A stretch of 64,000 nt of DNA from Fuerstiella sp. (GTDB taxonomy: Bacteria; Planctomycetota; Planctomycetia; Planctomycetales; Planctomycetaceae). Numbering within the stretch: position 1 is the first letter of the stretch; every line of letters begins with the position of its first letter. Of this stretch, positions 30,462-39,650 are shown one piece after another. The DNA is taken from positions 124,001-188,000 of the forward strand of contig JAQWOH010000015.1 of assembly GCA_029245955.1 (NCBI GenBank), given 5' to 3'. The translations under genes and the position numbers were made by a program. The notes beneath the pieces were generated by a model that saw nothing but the letters and a program-made list of their open reading frames with translations, did no database searches and had not been told where the DNA came from.

Positions 30462-31415
30462 ATGCGATTTAAGATATTGACTTTCTTCTTGCTGACGGCA
30501 ACAACATCACTCACAAACGCCCGGGACGCGGACGGTTACGTCGGCTTTCGTCAGCTGCCCGGCGAACTTGTGATTACGGTGAATGACCGGCCCGTTACGT
30601 CGTACGTCTATCAGGACGAGAAGATACCAAGGCCATATTTTGCGCACATCAAAGCTCCCTGCGGTACTCAGGTCAGTCGCAATCATCCGCCTGTTCCCGG
30701 AAAGGACCGAATCGATCACGATACCATGCATCCGGGGATCTGGATGGCGTTCGGAGATCTGGACGGCACTGACTTCTGGCGGAACAAGGCGCGAGTCGAA
30801 CATGTGAAGTTCGATCAGCAGCCGTTCGGTGGAACGGGAATCGGTTCGTTTGTCGAACTCAAACACTATCTCCGGCCGGACGATTCTGTGGTCTGTCGGG
30901 AGGTGTTTCGCTGCTCCGTCAGCGTACAGGCCGGAGGCTATCTGCTGACATGGGACTCCACATTCACTGCAGACGACGAATTCTATTTTGGTGACCAGGA
31001 AGAGATGGGAATCGGCATTCGTGTGGCGACTCCCGTTAATCAGATGAACGGGGGATCACTGCGAGATTCAATGGACCGTTCAGGTGCAAAGAATATCTGG
31101 AGCCAGTCTGCTGCATGGTGTGATTACAGTGGCGATATTAATGGCAAGCGAGTCGGGATGACTCTGATGTGCCATCCTGATAACTTTCGTAATAGCTGGA
31201 TGCACGCGCGGGATTACGGTTTCGTTGCAGCGAATCCCTTTGGTCGCGAGGCCATGAAGAAGGGTGCAACCAGCAGAATTGTCGTCAAAACCGGCGAAGA
31301 TCTGCGGCTGCGATACGCGGTCTGGATCCATTCTGGCAGTGCTGATGAAAAAACCGCGATTGATGCGGCCTACAGGAACTACCTGGATGCCGCTGTGAAT
31401 GACGGTTCACGATGA
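30462..31415 (+). CDS. Secreted PmoA-like (DUF6807) protein
   Basis: 317 residues; signal peptide MRFKILTFFLLTATTSLTNA. The mature part has the features of the DUF6807 family (earlier named 'methane oxygenase PmoA'): SYVYQDEKIPRPYFAHIKAPCGTQVSRNHPP, the HPGIWMAFGDLDGTDFWRN block and HARDYGFVAANPFG near the C-terminus. The His- and Asp-rich signature suggests a catalytic or sugar-binding beta-sandwich, but no activity is established to my knowledge. The gene commonly accompanies Gfo/Idh/MocA oxidoreductases, as here, and AGGA precedes the ATG by 8 bases. Confidence 0.82.
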   Translation: MRFKILTFFLLTATTSLTNARDADGYVGFRQLPGELVITVNDRPVTSYVYQDEKIPRPYFAHIKAPCGTQVSRNHPPVPGKDRIDHDTMHPGIWMAFGDLDGTDFWRNKARVEHVKFDQQPFGGTGIGSFVELKHYLRPDDSVVCREVFRCSVSVQAGGYLLTWDSTFTADDEFYFGDQEEMGIGIRVATPVNQMNGGSLRDSMDRSGAKNIWSQSAAWCDYSGDINGKRVGMTLMCHPDNFRNSWMHARDYGFVAANPFGREAMKKGATSRIVVKTGEDLRLRYAVWIHSGSADEKTAIDAAYRNYLDAAVNDGSR

Positions 31416-31436
31416 CGGCCGGTTTCATAAATTACA

Positions 31437-33044
31437 TTACTGAAGCCGTACCTTGTGCGACAACTGTACGTCGCCCGCAAGATCTCGGATCTGCAGCGTG
31501 ACCAGAGGTGCCGGTTGTTCCCATGCAATATCGATGACGCCATAGTTTTCTTTGTGGTAGGTCGTCGGAAGTCTGCGAAAACGATTGACTGTCGGTGTGC
31601 CACGAGAATGCAGCTGGTTGAAGCTGCTGGACGTCAGGTCAAACAAACGATCTGTCGTCCCCTGATTCAGTGACGACAATTCGGCCCAGTGGCGATCACC
31701 GCTGATGAAGATGACGCCGTTGGCTTTGGTGGCAGTCAGCAGATCCAGCATTTGCTGTCGTTCACGAGGAAGATTCGACCAGGTTTCCTGCCCCGCATCT
31801 TCTGCGATGAACTGTATGCTGCTGGCGATGATCCGAACATCAGCAGGCTGAAGCAGTTGCGTCTCAAGCCATTTCCACTGTTCATTGCCCAGCATCGTTT
31901 TCGACGGATCGTCATCAGGCACGTAAGGCCCCCCGACTCGCTTTTCGCCTCGCTTCAGCGGGGATCGAAAGTAGCGTGTGTCCAGCAGGATTACCTGGAT
32001 TCGCTGACCCGCCGGGCCAAACACGTGAACGTCGTAGACCCCCGGCCGAGTGCGTGCATTCGCATCGGTTTCGTGTAGCCAGAAATCTTCGAAAATCTGC
32101 TCCGATTGTTTTCGTTTCGGAAAGTCGGCGCCACCATCGTTGACTCCGAAGTCATGGTCATCCCACGTTGCCAGTGTCGGACACGCCGCCCGTAACTGCT
32201 GAAAACCTGAGTCGCTGCCAAGTTTTTCGTACTTGGCTTTCAGCACATTCATGTCTTCGGTGTCGCCGTAAATATTGTCCCCCAGGAAAATCAGCAGTTC
32301 GGGATCCTGTTCGGCCATTGTGTTAAGAATCGGCATCGGCTTGTCCTGCTTAATGCAGGAACCAAACATGATGCGACTGATGACACCTGATTCACGTTCC
32401 GATGAAAGAACGGCGCGGATTTCAGCGGCAACCTGCGCTGCCAGCTGTTGGTATCCATCTGTCTTGAAGTGAACATCACCAGGCTTTGTGAATAGTTCCG
32501 GGGCGAACGTACGCGTCAGCCTGTTCAAATCGTCTGTGCTCACGCCGTGCTTCTTCATGACTCGTGCGGCGATTGCGTTATATTTCAGATCGTCGTCGAC
32601 TTTTCGGCCGCTTTCTCCTTCCGGTACGACGGTCGTATTCGCCCAGATCAGCGTGGCCCCTGTTGTTTTGAGCCGTGATGTCAGCGCGTCAAGGTTGTGC
32701 TCGTATTGTTCCAGCGATGTTGTCAGCGACCCGCGAATCTTGTCTCGCCGACCCTGCACTTTTGAGTCCGGATGTCGATAACATAAATCCCAGAGTCCCC
32801 AGTTGAAGTGAATGACGTCCCATTTCGTATCCCCCAGCCAGTTGTCGATCTGCTGGATTCCCGTGCCGGAATGCTGAGCATTACCTCGATTGTGCACGAC
32901 GTTGGCTTCGTTCTGCAGCATTTGTACGACGTGAGGTGTGTAGCCCAGCGAAATGGAGTCGCCGATGATCAGGACTTTGGGCAACTCAGCGGTGACGGAT
33001 CCACAGCACGTAACGATGGCAAGCAGTGGCAGGATTCTTTTCAT
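31437..33044 (-). CDS. SGNH hydrolase - PhoD-type metallophosphatase fusion, secreted
   Basis: 535 residues with two enzymes in one chain. Signal peptide MKRILPLLAIVTCCGSVTA. Residues ~23-220 are an SGNH/GDSL domain: IIGDSISLGYTPHV (Ser), HFNWGLWDLC, and DVHFKTDGYQQLA with Asp/His. Residues ~225-535 are a PhoD-like alkaline phosphatase: IMFGSCIKQDKP, LIFLGDNIYGDTED, ATWDDHDFGVNDGG and FISGDRHWAEL, which supply the usual metal ligands. No linker or stop separates the halves, and each looks complete. It could deacylate and dephosphorylate the same extracellular substrate (for example a phospholipid or phosphorylated glycan); that is inference. It is convergent with the PmoA-like gene. Confidence 0.88.
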   Translation of the reverse strand: MKRILPLLAIVTCCGSVTAELPKVLIIGDSISLGYTPHVVQMLQNEANVVHNRGNAQHSGTGIQQIDNWLGDTKWDVIHFNWGLWDLCYRHPDSKVQGRRDKIRGSLTTSLEQYEHNLDALTSRLKTTGATLIWANTTVVPEGESGRKVDDDLKYNAIAARVMKKHGVSTDDLNRLTRTFAPELFTKPGDVHFKTDGYQQLAAQVAAEIRAVLSSERESGVISRIMFGSCIKQDKPMPILNTMAEQDPELLIFLGDNIYGDTEDMNVLKAKYEKLGSDSGFQQLRAACPTLATWDDHDFGVNDGGADFPKRKQSEQIFEDFWLHETDANARTRPGVYDVHVFGPAGQRIQVILLDTRYFRSPLKRGEKRVGGPYVPDDDPSKTMLGNEQWKWLETQLLQPADVRIIASSIQFIAEDAGQETWSNLPRERQQMLDLLTATKANGVIFISGDRHWAELSSLNQGTTDRLFDLTSSSFNQLHSRGTPTVNRFRRLPTTYHKENYGVIDIAWEQPAPLVTLQIRDLAGDVQLSHKVRLQ

Positions 33045-33127
33045 CAGGTGAACACTTCTGTTGACGAACGTTTGTTATCGGATGGCTCAGAAAATGTCTC
33101 GCACTTTTGCTCACAAGCCTTCCATCT

Positions 33128-33766
33128 TCATTCCGGTTTCGCCTGGTCAGCCTTCTGCTTTTGCAGATAATTATCACGAATTCTGTGCAGCTGCTTCCAG
33201 ACTTCAGCATCTTTCATCTGTGGCGAAACACAGGCGAAAATAAAGTTGTGGCCTTGCTGCGTCCATGTCTGGATTTCCAGGTGTAGTTTCTGCGGCTTCT
33301 TTGTTGCGAAGGGTTCGACCCAATCCAACGTGCCGTGATAGTGAGCCGGCCGAGTAGCTTCAGCTGTCGCTTCAGAAACCGTTGCTGCGGGATCTGACTG
33401 CTTGAGTTTTAGTATGAACTTTGAAGGGTCGACATCCGGTCCCTGGCCGCGCAGCACTGCTGTGCAAAGTCCGCCGTAGTACTTCAGAAACTCATCGTGC
33501 ACCACAGTTTTTTTCAGTTCAGGTTTCGCAGCCAGTTCGAACGCAAACGCGTAGCAGAAAAATGAGCCGGATTCCGGTCGCATCATTCCGGGGGCAAATC
33601 GAATATGTTCGACTCCCCTCAGCTTCATGTCCGGCGCGAAACCCGGAGGCAACGAAATCGTTTCTCCGCCCCATCCTGCAGGGGCTGCCAGTGCGTACGA
33701 TGTTTTTTCGTCGGCGATCGCTGCTGTCCCCAGCAACACCACGCATAAAACAACCATGCGAATCAT
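33128..33766 (-). CDS. Uncharacterised secreted protein
   Basis: 212 residues. Signal peptide MIRMVVLCVVLLGTAAIA, then a soluble domain (GWGGETISLPPGFAPDMKLRGVEHIRFAPGMM ... LDWVEPFATKKPQKLHLEIQTW ... HNFIFACVSPQMKDAEVWKQLHRI). I recognise no motif and propose no function. AAAGGACG is 5-6 bases before the ATG. It lies 84 bases upstream of the SGNH-PhoD gene on the same strand, so co-transcription is plausible. Confidence 0.75.
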   Translation of the reverse strand: MIRMVVLCVVLLGTAAIADEKTSYALAAPAGWGGETISLPPGFAPDMKLRGVEHIRFAPGMMRPESGSFFCYAFAFELAAKPELKKTVVHDEFLKYYGGLCTAVLRGQGPDVDPSKFILKLKQSDPAATVSEATAEATRPAHYHGTLDWVEPFATKKPQKLHLEIQTWTQQGHNFIFACVSPQMKDAEVWKQLHRIRDNYLQKQKADQAKPE

Positions 33767-34028
33767 TGATACGTCCTTTTCAGTACAACCGAAAAACTGC
33801 TGTCGGAGTAGCTTAAACGACTATGACCGTGCTGTCGTTGCACATGCCATTTGAATAATACCGACCTCGTGCGTGTTTCGGCGAGTTCTGTGGGTTGAAC
33901 TCCGTGAGAACGACTTCGTACCATCCTGAACATCGTTTGTGTTCCCATTCACAGTTTGAAGCTGACTGCGGGGCTCCCGTATGATGAACTCATCGTTTAA
34001 CGGGCCTTTTCTTCCGGTGAAACAGCAA

Positions 34029-35405
34029 ATGCGTTCATTACTCACAGTCCTGACGCTCATTGGCGGCCTGATTCCGGTCGCACTACATGCTGACGACAAC
34101 TGGCCTCAGTTTCGTGGTTATGCGGGTTCGGGAATCGGCAGCGGCGATCCGCCTGTCGACTGGGACGTCGAAACCGGACAGAATGTCGAATGGAAGACGA
34201 CGATTCCGGGACTTGGACATTCCTGTCCGATTGTTTGGGGCAACCGTGTCTTTCTGACAACGGCGATCAATTCGGACACTGATAAACCAGCCGTGGAAAC
34301 CGGATGGGCAGGCGGGGCTGGCGAGTCTGCAGATGACACCGGAGAATGGACATGGCAGGTTCAGTGCCTGCAGTTGGACACGGGGAAAACTCTCTGGACC
34401 GAATCCACCCGTCGTGGTGTGCCGACAATCAAACGACATCTGAAAGCGTCGCACGCGAACTGCACGCCGGCAACGGACGGAGAACATGTGGTCGCATTTT
34501 TTGGATCGGAAGGTCTGTTTTGTTTCAACGTAAATGGCGATCTGATCTGGAAACGCGATTTTGGCCGACTGCACTCCGGGCCCTATGACCAGGAAGATCT
34601 GGAATGGGGCTTTGCAAGTTCGCCGATTATTCACGATGGCAATGTCATCCTGCAGTGCGACTGCCTGAACACCAATTTCGTAGTGATCCTTGATATCGAT
34701 ACCGGCGATGAGATTCGTCGCATCGATCGGCAGGGTGAAGTTGCGACCTGGTCGACACCTTTGGTGGTGATCACGGAGGACCGCGCACAGATTGTCTGTA
34801 ACGGTTACCGACAAATGGCGGGATATGATCTGGCTACTGGCGATACGCTCTGGCATCTGAATAACGGCGGCGACGTTCCGGTTCCCACGCCACTGTTCGC
34901 CAATGGGTTGATTTATCTGACCAACGGACACGGGCGGTCCCCGGTTTATGCTGTTACACCTGCGGCCACGGGGGATATCACGCCGTCAGAAAGCGAAACC
35001 GGCAACAATGGTCTCGCCTGGTGGCAAGCAAGAAACGGAGCCTACATGCCAACTCCATTGGCACTGGAAGGACTGCTTTACACGTGCAACGACAACGGTC
35101 GGCTCGCTGTTCACGACGGAATGACTGGCGATTTGATCTACCGGCAACGAGTCGGAACGGGGACCCGTACGTTCTCGGCCTCCGCAGTTGCCAGCGGCAG
35201 CCACGTCTATTTTACCAGCGAACGCGGGCAAGTTACGGTCATTGAAGCCGGGCCCGCGTTCCGCCAGGTTGCCAGCAACCAATTGGGTGGTGTGGTCATG
35301 GCGACCCCCGCCATTGCCGGCAACCGACTTCTGATTCGTACGGTGAATTCACTGTTTTGTTTCAGGACTGGTGAGCACACTCCGCGAATCCTTCGAAGTG
35401 AATGA
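34029..35405 (+). CDS. Secreted PQQ-like beta-propeller protein
   Basis: About 458 residues. Signal peptide MRSLLTVLTLIGGLIPVALHA and mature start DDNWPQFRGYAGSG, the opening typical of planctomycete PQQ-repeat proteins. Repeated W-blades occur (NVEWKTTIPGLGHSCPIVWG; LYTCNDNGRLAVHDGMTGDLIYRQRVG; VYFTSERGQVTVIEAG), giving an eight-bladed-type fold. No dehydrogenase cofactor residues or haem site can be pointed to, so it is probably a structural or binding protein rather than a quinoprotein enzyme. A longer frame starts at 33981; I chose the ATG that begins the signal peptide. Confidence 0.82.
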   Translation: MRSLLTVLTLIGGLIPVALHADDNWPQFRGYAGSGIGSGDPPVDWDVETGQNVEWKTTIPGLGHSCPIVWGNRVFLTTAINSDTDKPAVETGWAGGAGESADDTGEWTWQVQCLQLDTGKTLWTESTRRGVPTIKRHLKASHANCTPATDGEHVVAFFGSEGLFCFNVNGDLIWKRDFGRLHSGPYDQEDLEWGFASSPIIHDGNVILQCDCLNTNFVVILDIDTGDEIRRIDRQGEVATWSTPLVVITEDRAQIVCNGYRQMAGYDLATGDTLWHLNNGGDVPVPTPLFANGLIYLTNGHGRSPVYAVTPAATGDITPSESETGNNGLAWWQARNGAYMPTPLALEGLLYTCNDNGRLAVHDGMTGDLIYRQRVGTGTRTFSASAVASGSHVYFTSERGQVTVIEAGPAFRQVASNQLGGVVMATPAIAGNRLLIRTVNSLFCFRTGEHTPRILRSE

Positions 35406-35439
35406 TGTTCGAAGCACGCAGCGGGGCAAACTTGTCCGG

Positions 35440-38058
35440 TCATTCAGTCGGCTTGCGAAACAGAGTCGCCGGTCCACCGCCGGATGGAACTCGAAACTCA
35501 GATTCCGAACCCGGCTTCAGCGTGTAAACTGTGGTCTTGCCGTTTGACGTCCAGCGATAGCTGAAGCTGTAATCCAGGTCGTAGCGATGACTTTCTCCGG
35601 GCTCAAGTGTGTAGGGGCCGCGCCAGTCAGATGCCGGCCCTTTCAATTCGTAGATGTGAACTTCGTCGCTGAGATTTGCGATGTGAACCGGTGAGATGTC
35701 GAACGAGGCAACAATCGAGTCGTCCGCCAGCAGTATGTCCTGTAACTGCAATCTCGTTTGCTGGAAGTCGAGGGCAGCGATTTGAGTTTCCGTAAAGGTC
35801 TCGCCGGCAATCCATGTATTCCACGCATCTGAGAACAACGTCGCGACGACGGTTCGAGCGGCTTCGTCGGCAGCCATGGGTTTGCCAATCATCAGGCGTC
35901 CCTGCGGTACGGTCACCTGCACGTTACCGGCGGGCAATAATCTCACGTCGCTGGCCTCCTCCATTTTTGTGACCTGCACGGTGATTCGCTGACTAATGCT
36001 CAGTTCGAACTCGGCAACGGGTGTCCACTTGTTGTCGCCGGACTCACGAACCGCGACCCGAAGCACTGCCTCCGGTGCGTTCAGATGCAGAAGTCCGGAC
36101 GGTGTCGAGACATCTGCCGCCGCTGCTGCACCGGAAGCCGGCTGAGGCAGATTCGCCTGAAACGATTCCCGTTGCAGGCTCATGGGTTTTGTCAGGACCA
36201 ACTCTGTCTGAATCTCAGCGTCTTCCGGGTAGTTGGCGAAGTTCGGGATCACGTCGATCAGACGGTCTCGACGTGTCAGATCCGCAAACGTATCACCGGG
36301 GATATCCAGGACGTTGATCTGAGCGACTTCGCTTTCCACCAGTAATTGTGTAAGTGAACCCAGCATATGCGGCGAAATTGCCACCTGAAGAGTCTCTTCA
36401 GAGCCGACCGTGAGCAATGGCTCGTTGTTGGAATCCGCCACCCGGAACGGCAGGCTTTGTTTCGTCGGTGCGGCGACATTCAACCCCATCGTGATGGAAA
36501 CCCCGTTGCTGTCCGTGAAAACTTTCTGCGGCCATGCTTTGGCGACGGGGTGATAGACGGGTAGTGGCCAGACAGCGTCGGTGGCCTGACCAGCGTCACT
36601 CAGATCCAGCATGTCTTCAACGCGATTCAGAATTGACGGGACCGCTGCCACCACTTCATGCTCGATACGACTTTTCTTGGCATACAGGCCCTGCACCAAT
36701 GCGTCGGACACGCGCCGTTGAGTCATTCCCAGGCCACGAGTCGAAATACCACGCGGTCTTGTGACGTGCCAGTTGTCTGATTCGATCCTGAAACTGGAAC
36801 TCAACGCCCGCAGCCTCAACCGACGATCCTGTACGTACGGTTCGACATGAACATTCAGCCACACCGGCCTGCGAGTGCCGATACCAATTGTGATCTGTCC
36901 GGCAGTTGCCGAACGACCTCTGCCACGAATGTACGTCGACCCGATCGTCAACGACACATCGGTGAGTCCGAGTTGCAGTCTCAGTTGATCTTTGCCGACC
37001 GCTTTAACATTGGCACGCGACACCTTGCCGCGATATCTGATCTGTGAAAATGTGACGGCAAACGTAATGCCTTCCGCCGATGTCGAATCACGGATGTTGG
37101 GAATATCGCCCGACACCGCGTCGTCCGGTACTCGTCCGGGGATTGCGTACGACACCGCGTTCAGCATGCGGTTTCCCAGACGTATTGCCACGGCATCCGG
37201 AATTTCAAGAACCGTCTTGAATTTCTGCTCTGCGGTGGCAGCTTCTTTCGATTTCGGCGTCTCCGTCAACTCCGGCGGGTGTCCTTCGTTCGTCGGCGCC
37301 AGCATCCAGTTGAACAATGCATCACTGCCGTAAGCTATTTTCCAGACATCGTGTCCGGCGTCCGGAACAATGCTCAGCCACGGACTACGTTCGTGGTTTC
37401 GGAGTTCATCAATCAACCCGGTGACAGCGGATGGCCGTACTACGTTGTCTCGTTGACCGTGAATCGTCCACACTGGAACATCCGGCCACTGTTCGGCCAG
37501 TGCCGCATCACCGCCGGAAGACACCGGGACCACAGCGGACCACAGATCCGGCGTGGCGGCGCCGATACTCCATACACCATACCCGCCCATTGACCAGCCC
37601 GTCAGAATTCGACGCTGTGGATCCACTGAGTATTCCTGTTCTACTTCTTTCAGGATTCGCAGCATGCGTTTGGCATCTGCTCCGTCAGCCCGCCACCCTC
37701 GCAGCAGTCGAGAGTTCAGGTCTTCACACTGCGTGAATAGTACCAGGAAGGGGAAGGTGTCCTGTCGAGCTCGCAGGAATGGTCCCGGACCAACCTGAGT
37801 GGGAGCGACACCATCGTTTCCACGTTCACCTGCTCCGTGCAGGAAGACGACGATTGGCCACTGGTTGTCCGCCGAATAGTCAGTCGGAACGAAAAGCTGA
37901 TACTTATGGGCTCCGTCTTCATCTGTATGCGATCGTTTCAGGAAGCCGTCTGCCTGAGACGCCTGTTGCCCAAAACATGTCGAAACGCCCAGTCCGGAAA
38001 GTATCAGGCACGTCAGAACGAACCTGGCAGCGGCCACAGTAAAACGCGTGTCATTCAT
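35440..38058 (-). CDS. Large secreted esterase/peptidase with ~600-residue unassigned C-terminal region
   Basis: About 872 residues. The signal peptide ends near CFGQQ. The catalytic domain (~35-265) is an alpha/beta hydrolase: WPIVVFLHGAGERGNDGV (oxyanion side), ILTGWSMGGYGVW (Ser near 156), HGQRDNVV (acid) and PDAGHDVWKIAYG (His), resembling prolyl-oligopeptidase-like and PHB-depolymerase-like enzymes. From ~300 to the end are beta-rich repeats without a recognised family; they include RIRGRGRSATAGQ-like strands, a region with ISPHMLGSLTQLLVESEVAQINV, and a final YTLEPGESHRYDLDYSFSYRW block. The C-terminal part may bind the substrate or the cell surface. A longer frame reaches 38106; the ATG at 38058 starts the signal peptide. 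Confidence 0.8.
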   Translation of the reverse strand: MNDTRFTVAAARFVLTCLILSGLGVSTCFGQQASQADGFLKRSHTDEDGAHKYQLFVPTDYSADNQWPIVVFLHGAGERGNDGVAPTQVGPGPFLRARQDTFPFLVLFTQCEDLNSRLLRGWRADGADAKRMLRILKEVEQEYSVDPQRRILTGWSMGGYGVWSIGAATPDLWSAVVPVSSGGDAALAEQWPDVPVWTIHGQRDNVVRPSAVTGLIDELRNHERSPWLSIVPDAGHDVWKIAYGSDALFNWMLAPTNEGHPPELTETPKSKEAATAEQKFKTVLEIPDAVAIRLGNRMLNAVSYAIPGRVPDDAVSGDIPNIRDSTSAEGITFAVTFSQIRYRGKVSRANVKAVGKDQLRLQLGLTDVSLTIGSTYIRGRGRSATAGQITIGIGTRRPVWLNVHVEPYVQDRRLRLRALSSSFRIESDNWHVTRPRGISTRGLGMTQRRVSDALVQGLYAKKSRIEHEVVAAVPSILNRVEDMLDLSDAGQATDAVWPLPVYHPVAKAWPQKVFTDSNGVSITMGLNVAAPTKQSLPFRVADSNNEPLLTVGSEETLQVAISPHMLGSLTQLLVESEVAQINVLDIPGDTFADLTRRDRLIDVIPNFANYPEDAEIQTELVLTKPMSLQRESFQANLPQPASGAAAAADVSTPSGLLHLNAPEAVLRVAVRESGDNKWTPVAEFELSISQRITVQVTKMEEASDVRLLPAGNVQVTVPQGRLMIGKPMAADEAARTVVATLFSDAWNTWIAGETFTETQIAALDFQQTRLQLQDILLADDSIVASFDISPVHIANLSDEVHIYELKGPASDWRGPYTLEPGESHRYDLDYSFSYRWTSNGKTTVYTLKPGSESEFRVPSGGGPATLFRKPTE

Positions 38059-38466
38059 GGGACTTAATTCCTGATTGTTGGTGTTCCGCCTGCGGTGATC
38101 CGGCACAGCGAATCATCGACGGCCTGTTCCTGAATATTTGCGACAAGTCAGAAAACGGCAAGCCCCAGGCTGTCGGTTTCGCGAATTCAGCAATTCGTCT
38201 CAGAAGCGGCATGTTGGCTCGCAGGTCCGCGGCTTCCACATCCGGAATTATGGCCTTATTTCTGAACTTTCCTCCGGATACGGTCACAGCTCGTCGCTCC
38301 AATGCTGACCTTTACGCAGGTGATGATTCGTAACGACCCTGCTTGACAGACCCAACGGCAGATCTCAGAGGTGGAATGCCCGTTGCAACACAGTGAGATG
38401 GGAAAGAGCAATCGAAGAGTTGCTCCGTCCTGATCGTTCAACGCCGGCAACATGGAGATTGTGCCA

Positions 38467-39420
38467 ATGCGTTTTTTCCCAGGTGTATACTGGCCATGTT
38501 GATTTATGTCGGGGTCGGCACAACTTCCGCCGAAGAACCTGTGCGTCGTGACACATGGCAGCTTCAGTGCCATAGTAATTCGTACTTCAATACTGACGCA
38601 GTCCGGACTGCCCTGTCGCTCGATCCCCGGAGGTGACATCGCCATATGTGACGTCTGAACAGTACAATGTAATGCTTAGCGCCACGCATCATGCGTGGCT
38701 ACCTGCACAGCGGATTTGCAGACGTCAAAGTTGTCGTCAGTACCGCCCCTTCACACGGTGCAGTCACGGCGACGATTGACAAAGGACACCAGCAAACGCT
38801 GGTCTCGGTCTGTTCCACCCATTGACACTGATCGGTTCGTCAGTCTGTTAAGCCGAGCCCGGGCAACCGGAAAGTCGGAACTCCTGAACGGTTTACTGTT
38901 TGAGCTCATGCAGAGCAAACAGTAGGGAGCCGTTCCCTGCCTGCTGGTGGCCCGTACGCCTGGTACGAACGAAGCGGCAGGGCGTATGGCCAGGGCGAGA
39001 CTGAAAATACTCTCAACGGCCGAATCTGAACGCGATATCGCGTCGCTTATCAGTGAGCCCTGTTTTTCCCGTGAGGCATCACGCTCGTTGCTGACACCGC
39101 TGCAGCAGACGACAGCCGAAGATGCAGAGCGGATTATACGAGTTGCCGCACCGTACCTCAAAAGCCAGGACGAGCAATGGTCGATCAACGTTGGGCCGTT
39201 GCTTGTCCTGATACGCAGTCAGCGTGACAAAACGCTTGAGGAAATTCTGGCAGCATCGCCGCCTGTGGTCTGAGAAGGCTTCTTGAGAAGCCAGATGCAG
39301 GCATTGCTTGAGGCGACTGCTGCAGCCGCTCAGGAACCGAAGAAGTCGTATCTTAAATTAGCATCGAAAATGCATACCCGCCTGGCGTGGCTTTCAAGTG
39401 GAAATAGCGGAGGCGAAAAA
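38467..39420 (+). pseudogene. Decayed gene for a secreted POTRA-like protein
   Basis: Several collinear coding pieces in different frames. An ATG at 38467, preceded by GGAG, would give a signal peptide if the six-T run at 38472-38477 had one more base; the shifted frame then reads SAEEPVRRDTWQLQCHSNSY and stops at 38637. After a palindrome (38681-38699), YLHSGFADVKVVVSTA (from 38700) looks like a POTRA/BamA-type segment. A further frame shift leads to RFVSLLSRARATGKSELLNG and a TAG at 38923; the same frame continues for 108 codons from 38947 with credible protein sequence to a TGA at 39273, then again from 39283. No single frame is intact. I infer one ancestral gene; the downstream 108-codon part might still be expressed alone. 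Confidence 0.55.
38681..38699. repeat. Palindrome within the decayed gene
   Basis: Arms GCCACGCAT and ATGCGTGGC around one central C, lying between two pieces of the POTRA-like pseudogene. It has the same single-C-centre design as the palindrome in the broken serine hydrolase gene. Confidence 0.75.
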
Positions 39421-39650
39421 GAAGAAGGCCGCGGCGAAGGGCAGATAAACGTCAGTCGGAACGGGCTCCGGATTCAGACAACTGAAGATCGTTTCATCTG
39501 GCAAATACAACGACGTGAAATGAATAACATCCATCGACAGCCGGAAACCATGGTCCGCGCCGCACCGTAACCGCTGACACACCGGCCACCCTGCCCAGGG
39601 AATCCTGCTGAGATGCGTAGTTGTGTACCTGTCTGAAGCGACCGAGCAGT

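Noticed and set aside
38256-38645. 129-codon minus-strand frame
   Set aside because: Overlaps the signal-peptide part of the decayed plus-strand gene and has no recognisable features.
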